A stretch of DNA of 21,556 nucleotides from Hyphomicrobiales bacterium. Lineage in GTDB: Bacteria; Pseudomonadota; Alphaproteobacteria; Rhizobiales; Devosiaceae. Shown here one piece after another: positions 7,918-16,487 of the stretch. Numbering within the stretch: position 1 is the first letter of the stretch; the number at the start of each line of letters is the position of its first letter. Location of the stretch: contig JALSJY010000079.1 in assembly GCA_026989045.1 (NCBI GenBank), positions 1 to 21,556 of the forward strand. Direction: 5' to 3'. Position numbers and translations under genes: made by a program. The notes beneath the pieces are model-generated. The model was not told the DNA's origin, ran no database searches, and was given only the letters and a program-made list of their open reading frames with translations.

Positions 7918-8745
7918 ATGTTAATTGCACAAATTAGTGACCCACATATTACAGAAATAGGCGAAAAAGCTTATAATATTGTGCCGAGCAATGACAATCT
8001 TGCGCTTTGTATTAAGCATATAAATCAACTAGAGCCGCAACCAGATTTAGCTTTGATTACAGGTGATATTGCTAATGATAAAAAGCTTGAACAAACAAAA
8101 AATGCCGCCTCTATATTAGATAATCTCAACTGCCCATATTATATCATTCCCGGCAATCATGATGACAAGCAAGCCTTGTGGTCAGTGTTTGGCGGCAAAG
8201 CAATTTTATCTAAAGACAAAAATTTCATCAATTATGTGATTGATGGATATAAAATGCGGATAATTGGCTTAGATAGCACAAAGGAAAATGCTGCTGGTGG
8301 GCAGATGTCTCAAGCAGGGCAGCAGTTTTTGGGGAAATGCTTAATTGAAGAGCCGCACAAGCCAACGCTTATATTCATGCACCACCCGCCAATTAAATGC
8401 TCACTTATTGAAACTGATATTGATGGTTTTGATAGAGCCGAAGAATTTGGTGAGTTGATTGCAAAATTTTCAAATATTAAGGCAATCATTTGTGGCCATA
8501 TTCACCTGCCCACAAATAGTTTATGGAATGGCACAATTGTTAGCACAGCGCCAAGTACGGGAATGCAACTTAGACTTGATCTAAGTATGAAAAAGCCATC
8601 TGAATTTTATTTAAATAAAACAGGTTATCAACTGCACCATTTTACTAAACAACAAAATCTAATCACGCACACAATATATGTGCATAAAAATAACGACGGC
8701 CCTTATCCATTTATTGAGCATCGTCCAAATCAAGAGCTAAAATAG
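7918..8745 (+). CDS. gpdQ: GpdQ-like binuclear metallophosphodiesterase (glycerophosphodiesterase)
   Basis: A 275-residue cytoplasmic calcineurin-like phosphoesterase, almost the length of Enterobacter GpdQ. Metal ligands align at the same numbers or one away: D8 and H10 (SDPH), D50 (TGD), N80 and the catalytic-site H81 (GNHD), H156 (MHHPP), then H194 and H196 (GHIH). Further resemblance to GpdQ, recalled rather than aligned by computer, covers the N-terminus and the IPGNHDDK and IFMHHPP blocks. GpdQ hydrolyses glycerophosphodiesters such as glycerophosphoethanolamine to glycerol-3-phosphate and an alcohol. The gene sits inside an ABC importer, between permease and ATPase, and near a glycerol-3-phosphate dehydrogenase pair, which supports intracellular hydrolysis of an imported diester. 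With no signal peptide it should act in the cytoplasm. A cyclic-nucleotide (CpdA-type) role is less likely in this context. Confidence 0.83.
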   Translation: MLIAQISDPHITEIGEKAYNIVPSNDNLALCIKHINQLEPQPDLALITGDIANDKKLEQTKNAASILDNLNCPYYIIPGNHDDKQALWSVFGGKAILSKDKNFINYVIDGYKMRIIGLDSTKENAAGGQMSQAGQQFLGKCLIEEPHKPTLIFMHHPPIKCSLIETDIDGFDRAEEFGELIAKFSNIKAIICGHIHLPTNSLWNGTIVSTAPSTGMQLRLDLSMKKPSEFYLNKTGYQLHHFTKQQNLITHTIYVHKNNDGPYPFIEHRPNQELK

Positions 8746-8758
8746 CTGGGAGCTAAAT

Positions 8759-9844
8759 GTGAGCAATCAAGAATTTCATGTAAGTTTTAAAAATGTGCAA
8801 AAATCTTATGATGGCAAAATTCTCGTCGTCAAGGATCTGAATTTGGATATTGAAAAGGGCAAATTTGTAACCATGCTTGGTCCATCTGGCTCTGGCAAAA
8901 CAACTTGTTTAATGATGCTAGCTGGCTTTGAAAGCGCAACCAGTGGTGAGATTTTATTTAACGGTAAGCCAATAAATAAAATACCACCCCATAAACGCGG
9001 CATTGGCATGGTGTTTCAAAATTATGCACTTTTCCCGCATATGTCGGTTGGCGAAAATTTAGCTTTTCCATTACAGGTGCGAAAAATTGCAAAACCAGAA
9101 GTAGAGGTAATGGTCAAAAACGCTTTAGATATGGTGCAAATGGTAGATTTTATTGATCGCTATCCTGGGCAGTTATCTGGTGGGCAGAAACAGCGTATTG
9201 CGTTAGCACGGGCATTAGTTTTTAACCCTGAATTAGTGCTTATGGACGAGCCGCTTGGCGCTTTAGACAAGCAATTGCGTGAGCAGATGCAATATGAAAT
9301 TAAACATATTCATGAGCGGCTCGGCGTTAGCGTGGTTTATGTAACCCATGATCAGGCTGAAGCTTTGACTATGTCAGATCAAATTGCAGTATTTAATGAT
9401 GGCATCATTCAACAATTAGCAAGCCCTGAAGATCTATATGAGCGCCCTGAAAACAGTTTCATTGCGCAATTTATTGGCGAGAATAATCAACTAAGGGGGG
9501 TTATTGAAAAAATTGATAAAAATATTGCACTAGTAGCCCTAGAGGGTGGCAAAAAAGTTTCTGCACTTATGGTTGATGTAAAGGATATAGGTGAAAACAC
9601 TATATTATCTATCAGACCTGAGAGAGTTATTATTAAACCAAGGGCTAGTAATTCAACAGACATAGATGGCAAAGTGCTTGAGCTTATTTATCTTGGCGAT
9701 CATATTCGTTGTCGAATGATGGTAGCAGGAAATGACGAATTCATCGTCAAAATGCCTAACTCTTCAAATCACGCGCAATTAAAAGTGGGTGAAGAGATTG
9801 GCATTAGTTGGGAAAAGGAAGACTGCCGCGCACTTAAACCATAA
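8759..9844 (+). CDS. PotA-type ABC importer ATPase
   Basis: A 361-residue ATP-binding subunit. Walker A GPSGSGKTT is at 41-49, Q-loop Q87 (FQNYALFPHMSV), signature LSGGQ 139-143, Walker B LVLMDE 159-164, D-loop GALD and H-loop H197 (THDQAEALTMSD). A C-terminal TOBE-type regulatory region follows from about residue 240 to the end. The start is GTG 8759, with GGGAG at 8748-8752 six bases upstream. An overlapping ATG at 8757 reads straight into TGA and cannot be used. It completes the importer; the 13-base gap after the phosphodiesterase stop indicates the two are co-transcribed. The gene converges on the antiporter with only 7 bases between stop codons and no visible terminator. Confidence 0.92.
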   Translation: MSNQEFHVSFKNVQKSYDGKILVVKDLNLDIEKGKFVTMLGPSGSGKTTCLMMLAGFESATSGEILFNGKPINKIPPHKRGIGMVFQNYALFPHMSVGENLAFPLQVRKIAKPEVEVMVKNALDMVQMVDFIDRYPGQLSGGQKQRIALARALVFNPELVLMDEPLGALDKQLREQMQYEIKHIHERLGVSVVYVTHDQAEALTMSDQIAVFNDGIIQQLASPEDLYERPENSFIAQFIGENNQLRGVIEKIDKNIALVALEGGKKVSALMVDVKDIGENTILSIRPERVIIKPRASNSTDIDGKVLELIYLGDHIRCRMMVAGNDEFIVKMPNSSNHAQLKVGEEIGISWEKEDCRALKP

Positions 9845-9851
9845 ACCTATG

Positions 9852-11561
9852 TTATTTTTTAGATGACCCTATAATATCTTCAAGTAATGCATAATCATTC
9901 TCGCGATAATTCTGCACAATTGTTGCTGACATGTCCGAGCTTATACCAAGTGAATTCATAACTATTGCGCCAAGTTGCAAGCTAGCTTCAACTGTTTCAG
10001 GCACGGTGGCATTTGCACCGTTTGTTTCTAGCTTCCTTAAATGTTTCATATCGCGAGCGCGAACAAAAATCTGTAAATTGGGATATTCTTTTCTTAAAGA
10101 TGCAACGATATGATTAACATCATTAACTTTATCTAGGGTCATCACAACAGCAACTGCATTTTGAGCTCCAGCCGATTCGAGCACAGACATTTGCGAGGCA
10201 TCACCATAATAAACTGGCATGCCTTTAGCCGAACATTTTAAAACTCGATTAAGATCATAATCAATAGCTATATAAGAAATGTCGCCATCGGTAAGAACCT
10301 TTGCTATAGTTTGCCCAACTCGACCAAAGCCAGCAATTATAACATGTTTTTGCACCTGACTTACTTCAACATCAATTTCTTTAGCCAGTGTTTTTTCTGA
10401 CCTATCAAGACTAATAGATAATTTATGCCCTAAATGAACAAGCGCAGGCGTGATAACCATTGTGACAACAATCACCGCCAATAATATTTGTGCAATATGC
10501 ATTGGAATAAGATTTAAGGCAGTAGCTGCACCAAATAAAATAAACCCAAACTCACCAGCTTGCGACAAAGTAAGCCCGATTTTAATTGAAATATTATTTG
10601 GTATCTTAAACAAAAGACATAAAAGATAAGTGATAATCGTTTTGCCAGCAATCAAAGCCGCAACCAATAAAGCCACCAGCCATGAATATGTAAGAATGAA
10701 AGCAATATCAATTGACATGCCAATGGTGATAAAAAACAAACCCAATAACAAGCCTCTAAAAGGCCTAATGTCTGCTTCAACCTGATGTCTATATTCTGTT
10801 TCTGCTAACAATAGCCCTGCCAAAAACGCCCCAAGAGCCATAGATAGACCTGTTAAAGACAATAGCCAGCCTGTGCCAAGCACCGTTAAAAGGGTCATAG
10901 CAACAAAAAGTTCTGAACTCTTAGCATTGGAAATTACACGAAAGATTGGCTTTAGGATTAAGCGACCGACCCAAAAAGCAACTATTAAAGCGATGCTAGC
11001 TTGAAGAATAGCTGACCCAAAAGCAATTACAAATGAGCTATCTTGTTTTGCTAATATTGTTACCATGATTAAAAGCGGCACAACGGCAAGATCTTGAAAC
11101 AGCAAAATAGCAAAAGAAATATTACCAAATCTTGTAGCTCTTTCCCCCCTTTCATTCATTAACTGCAGCACAAATGCAGTTGAGGAAAGAGCTAAAGCCC
11201 CGCCAATTATAGCAGCAGCCTTCACCTCAACGCCCAACAAATAGGCAATAGAGGCTATAACAAAAGCAGTGATTAACACTTGAGACAAGCCAAGGCCAAA
11301 CACATAATGTTTTAGCTTTTTCAATCGCTCTAATGGCAGATCAAGCCCTATAGTGAATAATAAAAAAACAACACCAAACTCTGCCAATGTATGAGCGCTT
11401 TTTGTATCACCTATAAAGCCAAAGCCGTGCGGACCGATAAGCATACCAACACTTAAATATCCCAGAATTGGCGAAACTTTAATTCTATGAAACAGCGGGA
11501 CAATAGCCAAAGCTGCAACTAAAAAAATCAAAAAATCCTGAAACATTGTCGAATTATGCAT
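9852..11561 (-). CDS. CPA2-family K+(Na+)/H+ antiporter with RCK (TrkA-N) domain, KefB/KefC-like
   Basis: A 569-residue membrane protein. The first ~385 residues hold about 12 hydrophobic helices of the Na+/H+ exchanger fold, including GPHGFGFIG near residue 45, QDLAVVPLLIM in the middle, and LSQAGEFGFILFGAA near 335, all characteristic of Kef/YbaL-type CPA2 proteins. From about residue 405 comes a cytoplasmic RCK nucleotide-binding domain: HVIIAGFGRVGQTIAKVL (GxGxxG), then VYYGDASQMSVLESAGA, a strong TrkA-N signature. Expected role is potassium or sodium efflux in exchange for protons under nucleotide or thiol control. No KefF/KefG ancillary gene is nearby. ATG 11561 is used; an internal Met6 lacks a ribosome site. 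It looks like a stand-alone housekeeping gene. Confidence 0.9.
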   Translation of the reverse strand: MHNSTMFQDFLIFLVAALAIVPLFHRIKVSPILGYLSVGMLIGPHGFGFIGDTKSAHTLAEFGVVFLLFTIGLDLPLERLKKLKHYVFGLGLSQVLITAFVIASIAYLLGVEVKAAAIIGGALALSSTAFVLQLMNERGERATRFGNISFAILLFQDLAVVPLLIMVTILAKQDSSFVIAFGSAILQASIALIVAFWVGRLILKPIFRVISNAKSSELFVAMTLLTVLGTGWLLSLTGLSMALGAFLAGLLLAETEYRHQVEADIRPFRGLLLGLFFITIGMSIDIAFILTYSWLVALLVAALIAGKTIITYLLCLLFKIPNNISIKIGLTLSQAGEFGFILFGAATALNLIPMHIAQILLAVIVVTMVITPALVHLGHKLSISLDRSEKTLAKEIDVEVSQVQKHVIIAGFGRVGQTIAKVLTDGDISYIAIDYDLNRVLKCSAKGMPVYYGDASQMSVLESAGAQNAVAVVMTLDKVNDVNHIVASLRKEYPNLQIFVRARDMKHLRKLETNGANATVPETVEASLQLGAIVMNSLGISSDMSATIVQNYRENDYALLEDIIGSSKK

Positions 11562-11604
11562 ATCAACCCACTAACTCAAACCTACAAAAAACAGGTTTTA
11601 CTAA

Positions 11605-11647
11605 TAATAAAATTATAGTAGCATCTCGAAGTTGATAAATTGCTACT
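11605..11647 (-). promoter_or_regulatory. promoter region of the antiporter gene with inverted repeat
   Basis: On the minus strand a perfect TATAAT (+ strand ATTATA, 11612-11617) has a weak -35-like TTTATC 16 bases upstream. A 7-bp inverted repeat AGTAGCA (11617-11623) / TGCTACT (11641-11647) overlaps this region, and its minus-strand hairpin is followed by a T-rich stretch, so it could also act as a weak terminator for the upstream ROK gene. An alternative stem GAAGT/ACTTC competes with it. Predicted transcription start is near 11605. Confidence 0.4.
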
Positions 11648-11709
11648 TCAGAAAATTTGCATGTTTTTTGATTTTATTTCTAGGTTTAGTTAAGTTAACC
11701 ATTCAATTT

Positions 11710-12594
11710 TTAAACCCCTAATAGCGCAGCACCAATAACTCCTGAACTATCACCAAGGGTGTTTTTGACGATTTTTGGCTTTATTTCATCATCAGAAAAT
11801 TGCGCTTTAACTCGGCTTAAACCATCGGTATAAATTTCTGCTATATTAGATAATCCACCACCTACAACAATAACATCGGGGTCAATTGTTGTAACTAAGT
11901 TAGCCAGAGCGATGCCAAAATAATCTAAATATTTCTCTATAGCGATATTAGCATGCTCTTGTTTTTCTCGGTAAAGTTCAATGATTTTTTCTGCGCCAAT
12001 ATTAATACCGCTAAGGTCTTCATAGGCTCTTTGCAAAGAGCGCCCGCCAAGATATTGTTCAACACAGCCCTTTCTACCGCAATAACATTGAGCTCCATTT
12101 ATATTGATTACAGAATGCCCCCATTCGCCAGCAATTTTATTTGCCCCTGAAACCAGTTTATTATTTACAACATATCCCCCACCGCAGCCTGTTCCGATTA
12201 TAATTCCAAATGCACTTGCTTTACCCTTAGCCGCACCAAGTTGTTGCTCGGCTAAAATGAAACAATTGGCATCATTTTCTATTGTTAGCTTTCTTTGTAA
12301 AGAAGATTGCAAATCTTTTAAAAGTGGTTGACCATTCATAACCACAATATTGCAAAATCTTAACAGCCCTTTTTTGGGAGATATTGAGCCAGGTGTGCCA
12401 ATGCCTAAACTATGAGGTGCATTATTTATCTCTTTAACTAAGCGGTGGTATATAGATTGAAGGTGATGCAACATTGCAGAATAATCGCTATTTTGATCAA
12501 TTTTTTCTCTATAACGAAAATATTCTTCATTGGAATTATCAAGAATAATTCCTTCAATTTTTGTGCCTCCAAGATCAATGCCAATTTTATACAT
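11710..12594 (-). CDS. ROK-family sugar kinase (fructokinase / N-acetylglucosamine kinase type)
   Basis: A 294-residue soluble kinase. DLGGTK (residues 7-12) is the N-terminal ATP phosphate-binding motif, and ENDANCFILAE contains the likely catalytic base D108. IIIGTGCGGGYV (about 132-142) is the second phosphate loop. GEWGH with H160, followed by C170, C172 and C177 (QCYCGRKGC), is the ROK structural zinc site. VEQYLGGRSL follows. These features fit Mak/NagK-like ROK kinases phosphorylating a hexose or amino sugar with ATP; the exact sugar cannot be read. No HTH domain precedes it, so it is a kinase and not a ROK repressor. There are no linked sugar genes. An AGG sits 7 bases before the ATG. 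Confidence 0.85.
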   Translation of the reverse strand: MYKIGIDLGGTKIEGIILDNSNEEYFRYREKIDQNSDYSAMLHHLQSIYHRLVKEINNAPHSLGIGTPGSISPKKGLLRFCNIVVMNGQPLLKDLQSSLQRKLTIENDANCFILAEQQLGAAKGKASAFGIIIGTGCGGGYVVNNKLVSGANKIAGEWGHSVININGAQCYCGRKGCVEQYLGGRSLQRAYEDLSGINIGAEKIIELYREKQEHANIAIEKYLDYFGIALANLVTTIDPDVIVVGGGLSNIAEIYTDGLSRVKAQFSDDEIKPKIVKNTLGDSSGVIGAALLGV

Positions 12595-12691
12595 TTCATG
12601 CCTATAAGAATGAGAATAAAGTTAGCCAATGTTAGGAATTCGCTGAATTTAAGTCAATCACAAGCTAATGTTATAACAATAGTTTTTGATC

Positions 12692-13237
12692 TTAAAAATG
12701 ATGGCCATCACGCCCTGCAATATATACAATTTCTTCTTTGGTTGATTTACGCCCCAAAGCATTATTACGTTTTGGAAAACGTCCAAATTCAACAATAATA
12801 TCGCGATGCGATATTTCAAACTCAAGCGTATTTTTATTCCCCAACCCCTTATAAAGCCGCACAGCTTCATCATGAATGATTAGCGATTCTGAATGCATAT
12901 ATGGCATATAGGCAAACATGCGCTGCTGCTCGCTAAGCTCGCTATCTCCCCTTAAAGATACCAGCTCTTGGGCTAATGTTAATGCCATTGCATCTGTTGC
13001 AAACGCTTTTGCTTCACCACGAAAAAATTGGCGTGAGAATTGATCTAAAACAAGAATTTCTGCCAAACGCCCTTGAGGAGTCTTGCGCCATTTATAGGCT
13101 TCCCCCTGCGCTATTTGTTGATGCAGTTTAAAATATTTCTTATGCAAATCCTGATCAAATTCTTCTGACGAGTTAAACCAATTTTCAGGATTAATTTCTT
13201 CAAACCAAAAATCAATAATTTCTTTTGCACCGATCAC
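12692..13237 (-). CDS. DUF924 family protein
   Basis: A 181-residue helical cytoplasmic protein of the DUF924 family: IIDFWFEE...NWF at the N-terminus, LVLDQFSRQFFRG in the middle, YMPYMHSES, and the C-terminal block HRDIIVEFGRFPKRNNALGRKSTKEE. No biochemical function is established that I know of; the fold is TPR-like. The reading frame extends upstream to a TTG at 13258, but that codon lies in the T tract of the TRAP terminator and has no ribosome site. GTG 13237 has AAGAG 6 bases upstream and gives the family's usual N-terminus, so I use it. Only 12 bases separate the T tract from the start, leaving no room for its own promoter; expression would need readthrough or a promoter inside dctP. 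Confidence 0.85.
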   Translation of the reverse strand: MIGAKEIIDFWFEEINPENWFNSSEEFDQDLHKKYFKLHQQIAQGEAYKWRKTPQGRLAEILVLDQFSRQFFRGEAKAFATDAMALTLAQELVSLRGDSELSEQQRMFAYMPYMHSESLIIHDEAVRLYKGLGNKNTLEFEISHRDIIVEFGRFPKRNNALGRKSTKEEIVYIAGRDGHHF

Positions 13238-13249
13238 TTTTATCTCTTC

Positions 13250-13283
13250 AAAAAACAAGGCAGAGCAAATTTTGCTCTGCCTT
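13250..13283 (-). terminator. strong intrinsic terminator of the TRAP operon
   Basis: A 13-bp perfect stem (13257-13269 with 13271-13283; core GGCAGAGC/GCTCTGCC, AT pairs at both ends) is followed on the minus strand by TTGTTTTTT (13258-13250). It begins 14 bases after the dctP stop. On the plus strand the sequence after the hairpin is not T-rich, so it acts mainly leftward. Confidence 0.88.
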
Positions 13284-13296
13284 AATCTATGATAAA

Positions 13297-14340
13297 TTAG
13301 CCACAGCGATATGGAACGCCAGCCTTATCCATAACTTTATTATATTTTTTGAAAATCTCAATAACCCTTGCGGCTCGGTCATTTCTTGAGGCTAATTCGT
13401 CCCAAAAGCCTTCAGCATCTTTAATGACTGTGTCCCACTCTTCAGCAGGAATTGTAGTTAGTTTTAATTTGTCGCCATTAACACGCAAATCGGCTTCACC
13501 GCCCCAATACCATACTTGGCGATAATAATGAGATTGATCCATGCTCATTTTGAACAACTCTTGCAAATGCGCTGGAACTTTTGCCCAAGAATCACTATTG
13601 GCAAAGTAAGAGCCACACCATGCACCCGTTACGTTGTTAAGCAGTGCATAGTTACAAATATCAGCCCAGCCAACCTCATAAGCTTCAGTAAAGCCACACC
13701 AAGCAACTCCATCAAGCTCGCCTGTTTGCAGCGCAACTTCTACATCTTCCCAAGGAACTGTTACAGGAATTAGACCATATTTTGATAAGAAACGACCAGC
13801 CGTTGGCACACCAAACACGCGTTTGCCACGCATATCTTTTAGTGAATTGATCGGCTCTTTAGTAAAGATGTGAAGTGGATCCCACGCGCCAGCGCCAAGC
13901 CATTCAACGCCTTCAATTTCATCATAAGCCTCTTGCCAAATCTCATTAAGACCATAACGATCAAATAACACTGGTAGATCGAGCGAGAAACGAGATGAGA
14001 ATGGGAAATAGCCGCCAAAATCAGAAATATCAGCAGGTGAGGCCATTGTCGCATCGTCAGATTGAACCGCATCTAATGTGCCATTTTGCAAAGCACGAAA
14101 CAACTCACTGGTTGGCACGAGCTGATCTGCATAATATAGCTCAATTTCCATCTCGCCATTAGCAGCCTTATTAAAAGCCTCAATTTGTGGCTTAATAACA
14201 TGTGCACCAAGTGGAGCACCTGAATAAGTTTGCAAACGCCATTTAATTGGCGCTTGTGCTTTAACAATACTAGGTGCTGCTAGTGCTGCCGCACCGCCAA
14301 GACCAGCCGTTTGTAAAAATTTACGTCTATTAGTAGTCAT
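13297..14340 (-). CDS. dctP: TRAP transporter periplasmic substrate-binding protein (DctP type)
   Basis: A 347-residue exported binding protein. The N-terminus TTNRRKFLQTAGLGGAAALAAPSIVKAQA is a twin-arginine signal with probable cleavage near residue 30. The mature part begins IKWRLQTYSGAPLGAHVIKPQIEAFNKAANGEMEIELYYADQLVP, typical of DctP/TakP-like proteins, and contains SLKDMRGKRVFGVPTAGRFLSKYGLIPVTVPWEDVEVALQTGELDGV, the region holding the ligand-carboxylate arginine. It supplies an organic acid to the DctQM channel; which acid is not readable. ATG 14340 is chosen over an upstream ATG because GAGGAGG at 14346-14352 lies 5 bases before it and the Tat signal starts right there. It is last in dctQ-dctM-dctP, ahead of a strong terminator. 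Confidence 0.9.
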   Translation of the reverse strand: MTTNRRKFLQTAGLGGAAALAAPSIVKAQAPIKWRLQTYSGAPLGAHVIKPQIEAFNKAANGEMEIELYYADQLVPTSELFRALQNGTLDAVQSDDATMASPADISDFGGYFPFSSRFSLDLPVLFDRYGLNEIWQEAYDEIEGVEWLGAGAWDPLHIFTKEPINSLKDMRGKRVFGVPTAGRFLSKYGLIPVTVPWEDVEVALQTGELDGVAWCGFTEAYEVGWADICNYALLNNVTGAWCGSYFANSDSWAKVPAHLQELFKMSMDQSHYYRQVWYWGGEADLRVNGDKLKLTTIPAEEWDTVIKDAEGFWDELASRNDRAARVIEIFKKYNKVMDKAGVPYRCG

Positions 14341-14370
14341 ATTTACCTCCTCAGATATGAACATATTTTA

Positions 14371-14403
14371 GCAGACCATCTGCCCTACTTGCCCCTTTTG
14401 GGG
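14371..14403 (-). repeat. two small hairpins between dctM and dctP
   Basis: CCCC-TTTT-GGGG (14392-14403) starts 4 bases after the dctM stop, and GCAGA-CCA-TCTGC (14371-14383) follows. Neither has a T tract. They fill the dctM-dctP gap and could protect or insulate the highly expressed binding-protein message. Confidence 0.4.
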
Positions 14404-14407
14404 TTCT

Positions 14408-15733
14408 TCATCTTCCGTAAATAAGCTCAGGTAACCACATAGCGATTTGCGGAAAAATCATGATAAGCGCCAATGCGAAAACCATAACAAACACAAAAGG
14501 AATGATTGAAACATAAATATCCCTTATGCCTATTTCCTTTGGTGCTAACGCTCGCATTAAAAATAAATTATAGCCAAATGGCGGTGTCATATAGGCAATT
14601 TGTGTGGTGATTGTATAAAGCACCCCATACCAAATTAAATCAAAACCAAGCGCCGCAACCAAAGGCACATAAAGCGGAGCAACAATTACCAACATTGCTG
14701 TATCGTCCAAAAATGTCCCCATGATAAGAAATGACAATTGCATCAATATTAAAATTGTCCAAGGATTTAAGCCAAGCTGATCGGTAAATAAATTATCAAT
14801 CGCCTTAACAGCGCCAAGACCATCAAACACAGCGCCAAAACCAAGTGCTGCCAAAACTATCAACATAAACATGCATGAAATCGCCAAAGTCTGACGAACA
14901 GAAACCTCAAACACTTTGCGTGTCATTCTGCCCTTTAGCACCGCCGCTGCAAAAGCTGTCATTGCGCCAATTGCCGAACTTTCAACTAAAGATGTCCAGC
15001 CGTTTAAAAAAGGAACCATCATAGCAAGGAAAATAGTGATTGGCAAAAGACCCGCCAAAAGAAGTTTACGTTTTTCTTTCTTACTATATTTAGCTATTTC
15101 CTCAGGCGGAATTGCAGGGCCTAATTCAGGCTGAATTTTACATCTTACAGCAATATAAATAACGAATAATGCCGCCATCATTAAACCGGGCACAATCCCC
15201 GCTAACCATAACTGCCCCACTGGCTGGCGTGCAATCATTGCATAAAGCACCATAACAACCGAAGGCGGCACAAGAATGCCAAGTGATGAGCCAGCTTGTA
15301 TTACGCCCGTAACCATTTTTTTGTCATAACCTCGACGTAATAATTCTGGCAAAGCAATGGTTGCCCCAATTGCCATGCCAGCGACAGAAAGCCCATTCAT
15401 TGCCGAAACAAGCACCATTAAACCAATTGTGCCAATCGCCAACCCGCCACTTATTGGTCCCATCCAGACATGAAACATCTTATAAAGATCTTCGGCAATT
15501 TTACTTTCCGAAAGAATATAACCCATGAAAATAAACATCGGCAAAGTTAACATGGGATACCATTTCATCACCTTCATTGCTGCAGAAAAAGGAATGTCTG
15601 AACCTCCAGTTCCCCATAATGCTAACGCTGCGATTGCTGCAATGCCGCCAATTGCTCCAAATACTCGCTGGCCTGTGAAAAGCATCAGCATCATTGATGA
15701 AAACATAAATATTGCGATTAACTCATAGGACAT
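14408..15733 (-). CDS. dctM: TRAP transporter large permease subunit
   Basis: A 441-residue, highly hydrophobic protein with about 12 predicted membrane helices, normal for DctM. Family signatures include SAMNGLSVAGMAIGATIALPELLRRGYDKKMVTGVIQAGSSLGILVPPSVVMVLYAMI (about residues 110-165) and GTFLDDTAMLVIVAPLYVPL in the C-terminal half. The SLGILVPPS and D-rich second signature are the pseudo-symmetric sodium/substrate elements of the elevator domain. The start overlaps the end of dctQ by 11 bases, so translation is coupled. With dctQ and dctP it forms a sodium-coupled importer for an organic acid. The overall look is closest to the DctM/FcbT3 'mannitol/chloroaromatic' subgroup, a name that does not fix the substrate. 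Confidence 0.92.
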   Translation of the reverse strand: MSYELIAIFMFSSMMLMLFTGQRVFGAIGGIAAIAALALWGTGGSDIPFSAAMKVMKWYPMLTLPMFIFMGYILSESKIAEDLYKMFHVWMGPISGGLAIGTIGLMVLVSAMNGLSVAGMAIGATIALPELLRRGYDKKMVTGVIQAGSSLGILVPPSVVMVLYAMIARQPVGQLWLAGIVPGLMMAALFVIYIAVRCKIQPELGPAIPPEEIAKYSKKEKRKLLLAGLLPITIFLAMMVPFLNGWTSLVESSAIGAMTAFAAAVLKGRMTRKVFEVSVRQTLAISCMFMLIVLAALGFGAVFDGLGAVKAIDNLFTDQLGLNPWTILILMQLSFLIMGTFLDDTAMLVIVAPLYVPLVAALGFDLIWYGVLYTITTQIAYMTPPFGYNLFLMRALAPKEIGIRDIYVSIIPFVFVMVFALALIMIFPQIAMWLPELIYGR

Positions 15734-16241
15734 TGATTGGCGCTCCTCTTAACTTGGCAATATCTTTAATCAATTCTGAAATAGCCTGAAGTAGCATTAG
15801 GAAAATGCCAAAAACCATCACGCTTTTTACTGGCCACATCAAAGGCCGCCAAAGCGTTGGACTACGCTCCTGATATTCAATAGCGTATGAAATTGAATCA
15901 ATTCCGCCATAGATTAAAACACCAAGGTAAAAAATTAACAGCAATATTGTGAAACTATCCACCCAAGCCTTTTTGCGATCTGACCAACGTGAATAAAAAA
16001 GATCCATTCTAACATTAGCACCCATCTGAATAGAATAAGCACCACCAACCAAATAATAGGCAACAAGCACATATTGCGCCACTTCTAATGTCCAAGAAGA
16101 TGGCACAACAAAAGCAGCCTTGGAAATAGTTGACCACATTAAAATAGCCATGAGGACAAAAATGCCATACATCATGATTCGACCAATAAAATAATTGATA
16201 CGATCAACAATTCTTACATAAGCTATTGCGAACTTTGGCAT
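15723..16241 (-). CDS. dctQ: TRAP transporter small permease subunit
   Basis: A 172-residue membrane protein with four predicted helices (about residues 18-40, 52-70, 92-112 and 132-155), the DctQ layout. GANVRMDLFYSRW between the second and third helices is the conserved small-subunit motif. AGAGG lies 8 bases before ATG 16241. It is first in dctQ-dctM-dctP on the minus strand and overlaps dctM by 11 bases. Its partner proteins and the downstream terminator mark a three-gene operon transcribed from the 16242-16636 intergenic region. The substrate is unknown; the bhc and glycerol kinase genes nearby make a small organic acid linked to C2/C3 metabolism possible, but that is only context. Confidence 0.88.
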   Translation of the reverse strand: MPKFAIAYVRIVDRINYFIGRIMMYGIFVLMAILMWSTISKAAFVVPSSWTLEVAQYVLVAYYLVGGAYSIQMGANVRMDLFYSRWSDRKKAWVDSFTILLLIFYLGVLIYGGIDSISYAIEYQERSPTLWRPLMWPVKSVMVFGIFLMLLQAISELIKDIAKLRGAPINVL

Positions 16242-16376
16242 TCCACTTAACCTCTTATCGATTAGTCGCTGAGTTAACAGTTTTGCTTATTCAAAAACTT
16301 GTTTTTAAAAATATAAAACAATCAGCAAAAGTCATAATTATCTAGCTATTAAACGCCATAGGTTATTTTGGGTAAT

Positions 16377-16401
16377 ATGCGATTTTCATTAAACGCTCTA
16401 A
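16377..16401 (+). repeat. 25-bp direct repeat, copy 1
   Basis: ATGCGATTT, nine variable bases, GCTCTAA. It matches copy 2 (16598-16622) at 21 of 25 positions with the same internal spacing. The copies are 221 bp apart. Confidence 0.45.
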
Positions 16402-16487
16402 GCAAAAATTTTATTTTTGCCAACTAAAACTACAGCCCTAAAAACACACATAATAAATGCCCGTATGGTCACTTTATTATGTATCAC

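Noticed and set aside
7532..7930. 132-residue minus-strand frame over the second permease
   Set aside because: Antisense shadow of a well-supported permease; composition reflects reverse-complemented hydrophobic codons.
4518..9844. Straight annotation as spermidine/putrescine importer
   Set aside because: The fold family fits, but the embedded GpdQ-like gene and GlpR/GlpA-like neighbours argue for another ligand, so I did not assign pot gene names.
12438..12873. Several short frames around the ROK start and DUF924 end on both strands
   Set aside because: They are out-of-frame overlaps of the two real genes and the 97-base gap; none has a convincing start signal.
16402..16420. GCAAAAAT-TTT-ATTTTTGC as an intrinsic terminator
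   Set aside because: It lies between divergent genes where no transcript should end, the loop is short, and no T tract follows.
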